From: Pseudomonadota bacterium
GTDB taxonomy: Bacteria; Pseudomonadota; Gammaproteobacteria; Burkholderiales; Burkholderiaceae_C
Direction: 5' to 3'
Length of the DNA stretch: 36,228 nucleotides
Assembly (NCBI GenBank): GCA_021845505.1
Contig: JAJZVU010000034.1
Span: forward strand, 1 to 36,228
The position numbers and the translations under genes are program-made. The notes under the pieces were generated by a model. It was not told where the DNA came from, made no database searches, and saw only the letters and a list, made by a program, of their open reading frames with translations. This document shows positions 32,943 through 36,228 of the stretch, in pieces (position 1 is the stretch's first letter; every line of letters begins with the position of its first letter).

Positions 32943-34022
32943 TCATTCGAGGCCTTGCCCATCCAGTCGATAGCAGCGGGCCGCGTTCCCGGCAAAGAGC
33001 CCCTCGATCTCGGCGACCGAGTAGTTGCCGGCGATCCGCTTGAAGGCGTTCCACAGCACCGGATAGCTGCAGGTCCTCTTGTCCACGGGGAAGTTGCTCT
33101 CGAACATGCAGCGCTGCGCCCCGAAGACGTCGATGCAGGTCTCGATGGAAGGCCGCCATGCCGCTGCGAGCTCGACCGAGGACGGCGGCTCGGGGCGCTC
33201 GCTGAAGTCGAATCCGCCGAGCTTCATGCCGAGTCCGCCGAGCTTGACCCAGACGTTCGGGAGCTGCGCAAGATGGCGCATTGCGCGCTCCCACTGGACG
33301 GCCACCTCATCGCGCTTGCCTTGATACGGGCCGATTCCGATCGGCCCGCCCAAATGATTCAGCACGATTCGCGTCTGGGGGAAATGCGCCGCCAGGTCGT
33401 GGAGTTCGTTCAATTGCGGGTGATAGAGCCAGGCATCGAAGGCCAGGCCCAACGGCGCGAGGTGCGCGAACCCCGCGCGGAACGCCGAATCGGAATACAG
33501 CGCGGGCGGCGGGATGGGCCCGGAAACACGGACCCGGCTGTCGGCATCCCGCGCGCCGATCTGGCGAATTCCCTTGAGGCGGCCACCCGCCGCCGCGACA
33601 TGCGCCTCGAGCACGGGCCTGGCCCGTTCGCCCAGCCGCAAGTCCACCGCCCCGATGATCCCGGCGCACACGCGGCATGTTCCGTAGAGGCCACTCGCGC
33701 TCATCGCAGCGATCCCGTTGACGAACTCGGTCTGCCCCAGCGAGCGCAGTGCCTCCGGCCCGTGCGCGCGGTACATCTCACGGCATTCGACGAACACGGT
33801 GGCGAGCACGTGGTGGCCGCTTCCGACGTCGGCAAGGAGGTCCTCCAACCGATAGCTCGGCTGGTGCGACCCGTACCAGAAATGATGATGCGGGTCGATG
33901 ACGGGCAGGTCCGGGAGCAGGATGTCTTCCTGCCTGCGCTCGAGCCATCGCACGTCGAACATCGCGGCGGCAGGCGGCTGCTGCGGTCCGGAGGGATCTG
34001 GTAGCGGTTCGGAATTCGCCAT
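32943..34022 (-). CDS. Amidohydrolase-family (amidohydrolase 2) TIM-barrel hydrolase
   Basis: A 359-residue metal-dependent hydrolase. The barrel starts with VIDPHHHFW (H45-H47 region, the HxH metal motif). Later come LNHLGGPIG at the end of a barrel strand and MFESNFPVD with the conserved Asp. This set is typical of the branch that includes fuconolactonase-like and 2-pyrone-4,6-dicarboxylate hydrolase-like lactonases. The ATG at 34022 starts MANSEPLPDP after AAGGGCC; the open frame extends 93 codons further up into the gap and the neighbouring gene. It lies 38 bases after an aldehyde dehydrogenase gene and probably forms an operon with it and the TRAP permease. A lactone or a related ring compound may be the substrate; decarboxylase activity is also known in this family. 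Confidence 0.87.
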   Translation of the reverse strand: MANSEPLPDPSGPQQPPAAAMFDVRWLERRQEDILLPDLPVIDPHHHFWYGSHQPSYRLEDLLADVGSGHHVLATVFVECREMYRAHGPEALRSLGQTEFVNGIAAMSASGLYGTCRVCAGIIGAVDLRLGERARPVLEAHVAAAGGRLKGIRQIGARDADSRVRVSGPIPPPALYSDSAFRAGFAHLAPLGLAFDAWLYHPQLNELHDLAAHFPQTRIVLNHLGGPIGIGPYQGKRDEVAVQWERAMRHLAQLPNVWVKLGGLGMKLGGFDFSERPEPPSSVELAAAWRPSIETCIDVFGAQRCMFESNFPVDKRTCSYPVLWNAFKRIAGNYSVAEIEGLFAGNAARCYRLDGQGLE

Positions 34023-34060
34023 GAAGTCGGCCCTTGCGCGGGGTGCCGTGGGCAACCGTG

Positions 34061-35503
34061 TCAGCCGGCGGAGATCGTGACCATTCTCAGGTCGGACATT
34101 TCCTCGATCGCGTAGCGCGGCCCCTCTTTGCCCCATCCGCTGTGCTTGACCCCGCCGGAAGGCTCCTGGTCGGTTCTCGCGCGGGACGCCGCGTTGACGT
34201 TCACTGTGCCGTACTGCAGGCGCCGGGCCGCCGCCAGTGCCACGTCCAGCGAGCGTGTGAAGATTCCCGACTTCAATCCCCAGGGGGTTGCATTGGCGCA
34301 TTGCAGCGCCTCGTCCAGCGTGTCGTACGGGCTGACCGTGACCACAGGACCGAAGACTTCATCGCAGACCACTTTCATCCGGGGATCGACGTCGGTCAAC
34401 ACCGCCGGTGCCAGCAGGGTGCCGTTGCGCTGACCACCGCAGCGCAGCTTCGCTCCCTGCGCGACGGCCTCCTGGATCCAGGCCTCGATGCGAATCGCAG
34501 CCGCTTCGTTGATCATCGGGCCCGTATCGGTGGCCGTGTCGAGCGGATCGCCGAGTTTGCGCGCGCTCACGCCGGCGACGAGCCGATCCACGAAGGCCTC
34601 GTAGACGGGGCGCTGCACATAGATGCGCTGCGTCGAGATGCAGCTCTGCCCGGTCAGGCCGAAGCCAGCCTCGATGCATTGGGGCACCGCCTTGTCCAGG
34701 TCCGCGTCGCCGTGCACGATGGTGGGCGCGTTGCCACCCAGTTCGAGCAGTGCGCGCTTCAACCCTATCGATCGCAGGATCTGGTCGGCGACCTTTCCAC
34801 TGCCCGTGAAATTCACCAGTGCGACGCGAGGGTGCTCGACCAGCGCGGCGCCGATGTCCGCGCCGCCATGGACCATATTGAACACGCCGGCGGGCAGGCC
34901 CGCCTCGAGGGCCAGTTGGCCGAGCATGGCCGTCACCCCCGAACCGTGCGGGTGGGGTTTGACTACCAACGTGTTTCCCGCTGCCAGTGCCGGGCCCAGT
35001 TTGTGGCACAGCGTGCTGAGTGGCGCATTGAAGGGCGTAATGCCTGCGACGACGCCAACCGGAACGCGAAGCGTGAAGCCCAGCTTCCCGGCGCCGGGCG
35101 CGACGGCATCCATGGGCACCATTTCGCCATGGATGCGCTTGGCCTCCTCGGCGGAAATCTCCATCGTCGAAATGGAGCGCAGTGTCTCGGTCCTGGCCTC
35201 GCGCAGCGTCTTGCCGGTCTGCAGCGTCATCACCCGTGCCAGTTCGTCCGCATGCTGCTCCATCCGACGCGTGATCTTCTGGAGCATGGAGGCTCTCTGG
35301 TAGGCGGGTGTCTCGGCCCAGGCGGGGCCGGCGGCGGCTGCCGCCTCGACCGCATCCTGCGCATCCTGGTGCGTGCTCTGGTGGACCCTGCCCGCAGGCC
35401 TGCCGTCGTAAGGCGACGGGACGAGCGTCGTTTCGCCCTCCCGCCAGCTCCCGCCGACCAGCGTGCGGGCTTCGTGGATCTCATGGTTTGCCTGGGTACT
35501 CAC
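34061..35503 (-). CDS. Aldehyde dehydrogenase family protein
   Basis: A 480-residue NAD(P)-dependent aldehyde dehydrogenase. The base E254 lies in LLELGGNAP and the nucleophile C288 in LTGQSCISTQ; VAGITPFNAPLS forms the cofactor-binding start and VKHSGWGKEGPRYA the end. It is clearly diverged from the enzyme at 2207-3685 and closer to the semialdehyde/glyceraldehyde-type branch. It begins with GTG at 35503, preceded by TGAGGA; no ATG in frame is nearby. It is the middle gene between a TRAP permease and an amidohydrolase. Oxidation of an aldehyde or semialdehyde made from the imported compound is inferred. Confidence 0.92.
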   Translation of the reverse strand: MSTQANHEIHEARTLVGGSWREGETTLVPSPYDGRPAGRVHQSTHQDAQDAVEAAAAAGPAWAETPAYQRASMLQKITRRMEQHADELARVMTLQTGKTLREARTETLRSISTMEISAEEAKRIHGEMVPMDAVAPGAGKLGFTLRVPVGVVAGITPFNAPLSTLCHKLGPALAAGNTLVVKPHPHGSGVTAMLGQLALEAGLPAGVFNMVHGGADIGAALVEHPRVALVNFTGSGKVADQILRSIGLKRALLELGGNAPTIVHGDADLDKAVPQCIEAGFGLTGQSCISTQRIYVQRPVYEAFVDRLVAGVSARKLGDPLDTATDTGPMINEAAAIRIEAWIQEAVAQGAKLRCGGQRNGTLLAPAVLTDVDPRMKVVCDEVFGPVVTVSPYDTLDEALQCANATPWGLKSGIFTRSLDVALAAARRLQYGTVNVNAASRARTDQEPSGGVKHSGWGKEGPRYAIEEMSDLRMVTISAG

Positions 35504-35562
35504 GATGGCGTCCTCATTCGCATGGAAAGATGGAGAAAGGCCGAAGCACTGCAGCCATGGCG

Positions 35563-36228
35563 TCAGCCATGAGCCAGATGGGGTAGCCAGGAGGTCAGCG
35601 TCGGCAGCCCGATGACCAGCACCAGGTCGCAGCAGGCCGCGATCACATAGGGCAAGGCGGCGGCAGCCGCCCGTTCCAGCGACGAGTGAATGACGGCCAC
35701 CGATACCAGCAGCGTGAGACCGATCGGCGGCAACACCATGCCGATCGCCCCGCAGATCATCACGACGACTCCGAATTGCAGCGGGGGCACGCCCACGCTG
35801 GTGACCAGCGGCAGCATGATCGGAATGACGGCGATCAGGATGGCCGGCGGCTCGAGCACGATCGACAGTCCGATCAGTGCCACGGAAATCAGCGCGAGGG
35901 TCGGGATGGCTTGATGTGTCAGCGAGCCGACGTACGTCGCCACGGTCTGCGGAACCTGCTGGCTCGTCAGGACCCAGGCGAGCACCGACGCATTGGCGAT
36001 GATGAACAAGACCATGGCCGAGGTCTTCGCGCCGTCGACAAGGGCGCCGCCATAGCTGCGCGCCGAGCGCGCGCGCACGAGCGCACCGACGATGGCAACG
36101 TAGACTGCGGCAACCGCGCCGGCCTCGTACGGTGTGAATACGCCTCCCAGGATTCCACCGATGACCACGGCTGGCGCGACCAGCGCGGGGATGGCGTGCA
36201 CGAAGGCAGCGCCGATGCCCGCCAGCCC
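35563..36228 (-). CDS. TRAP transporter large permease subunit (DctM family), C-terminal part
   Basis: The frame is open to the right edge, so only the last 221 codons are present; a GTG at 36201 lies inside the gene and is not the start. The sequence has about five or six membrane helices with family motifs GGVFTPYEAGAVAAVYV, VLEPPAILIAVIPIMLPL and CGAIGMVLPPIGLTLLV. DctM is the channel-forming unit of sodium-driven TRAP uptake systems for carboxylates, working with a small DctQ subunit and a periplasmic binding protein, both expected beyond the edge. The aldehyde dehydrogenase gene follows 59 bases downstream. The ligand is probably an organic acid of the downstream pathway. Confidence 0.9.
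   Translation of the reverse strand, partial: GLAGIGAAFVHAIPALVAPAVVIGGILGGVFTPYEAGAVAAVYVAIVGALVRARSARSYGGALVDGAKTSAMVLFIIANASVLAWVLTSQQVPQTVATYVGSLTHQAIPTLALISVALIGLSIVLEPPAILIAVIPIMLPLVTSVGVPPLQFGVVVMICGAIGMVLPPIGLTLLVSVAVIHSSLERAAAAALPYVIAACCDLVLVIGLPTLTSWLPHLAHG

Overview
This is high-GC DNA of proteobacterial, most likely betaproteobacterial (Burkholderiales-like), character. The reasons are GC-rich wobble positions in almost every gene, a patatin / acetoacetate decarboxylase / 3-hydroxybutyrate dehydrogenase cluster, DsbB, a TRAP permease and FCD-type GntR regulation. The placement is inferred from gene content; no marker gene fixes the genus. A lower-GC block at about 19.8-22.5 kb stands out as foreign.

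Left part (1-16.6 kb) is catabolic. On the + strand the tail of a biotin carboxylase is followed by a tightly coupled Baeyer-Villiger monooxygenase, aldehyde dehydrogenase and zinc alcohol dehydrogenase. Facing it is a six-gene minus-strand operon: a thiamine-diphosphate enzyme, a GMC oxidoreductase, a carboxymuconolactone-decarboxylase-family protein, a lactonase-type metallo-beta-lactamase and two MFS transporters. It is driven divergently from a GntR/FCD regulator across a 26-bp perfect palindrome that also carries two overlapping promoters. Then come patatin, acetoacetate decarboxylase, 3-hydroxybutyrate dehydrogenase and, convergent, dsbB. Together they suggest conversion of ketones, alcohols and lactones or esters to acids and CoA intermediates.

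Middle part (16.7-24.2 kb) is an integrative mobilizable element of about 7.4 kb in the 3' end of a tRNA-Pro(UGG) gene, bounded by 54-bp perfect direct repeats. It carries a P4-type tyrosine integrase, a MobV/Pre-family relaxase, a candidate oriT and a palindromic repeat cluster. Nested in it is a small integron: an integrase gene (intI) killed by an in-frame stop, a frameshift and loss of the catalytic half, an attI region resembling the class 1 5' conserved segment, and two gene cassettes with recognisable attC sites. Both cassette proteins are unfamiliar and both end in an R-x4-H motif of the HEPN ribonuclease type. This is the most interesting part of the window: a defence-like cassette pair in an immobilised integron on a mobilizable element.

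From 24.2 to 27.4 kb lies a graveyard of related elements: a frameshifted copy of the relaxase 3' end, a more decayed trace of the same sequence, a serine-recombinase relic without its catalytic serine, a tRNA-Ile(UAU)-like gene with one extra base in the anticodon stem, short tandem repeats, and two small genes (a signal-peptide protein and a membrane protein).

Right part (27.4-36.2 kb) holds a 1080-residue c-di-GMP protein with the order membrane sensor - GGDEF - globin-like - GAF-like - EAL - Cys/His tail, a convergent stand-alone GspE/PilB-type ATPase, and a minus-strand cluster of an amidohydrolase, an aldehyde dehydrogenase and the C-terminal part of a TRAP transporter large permease that runs off the right edge.
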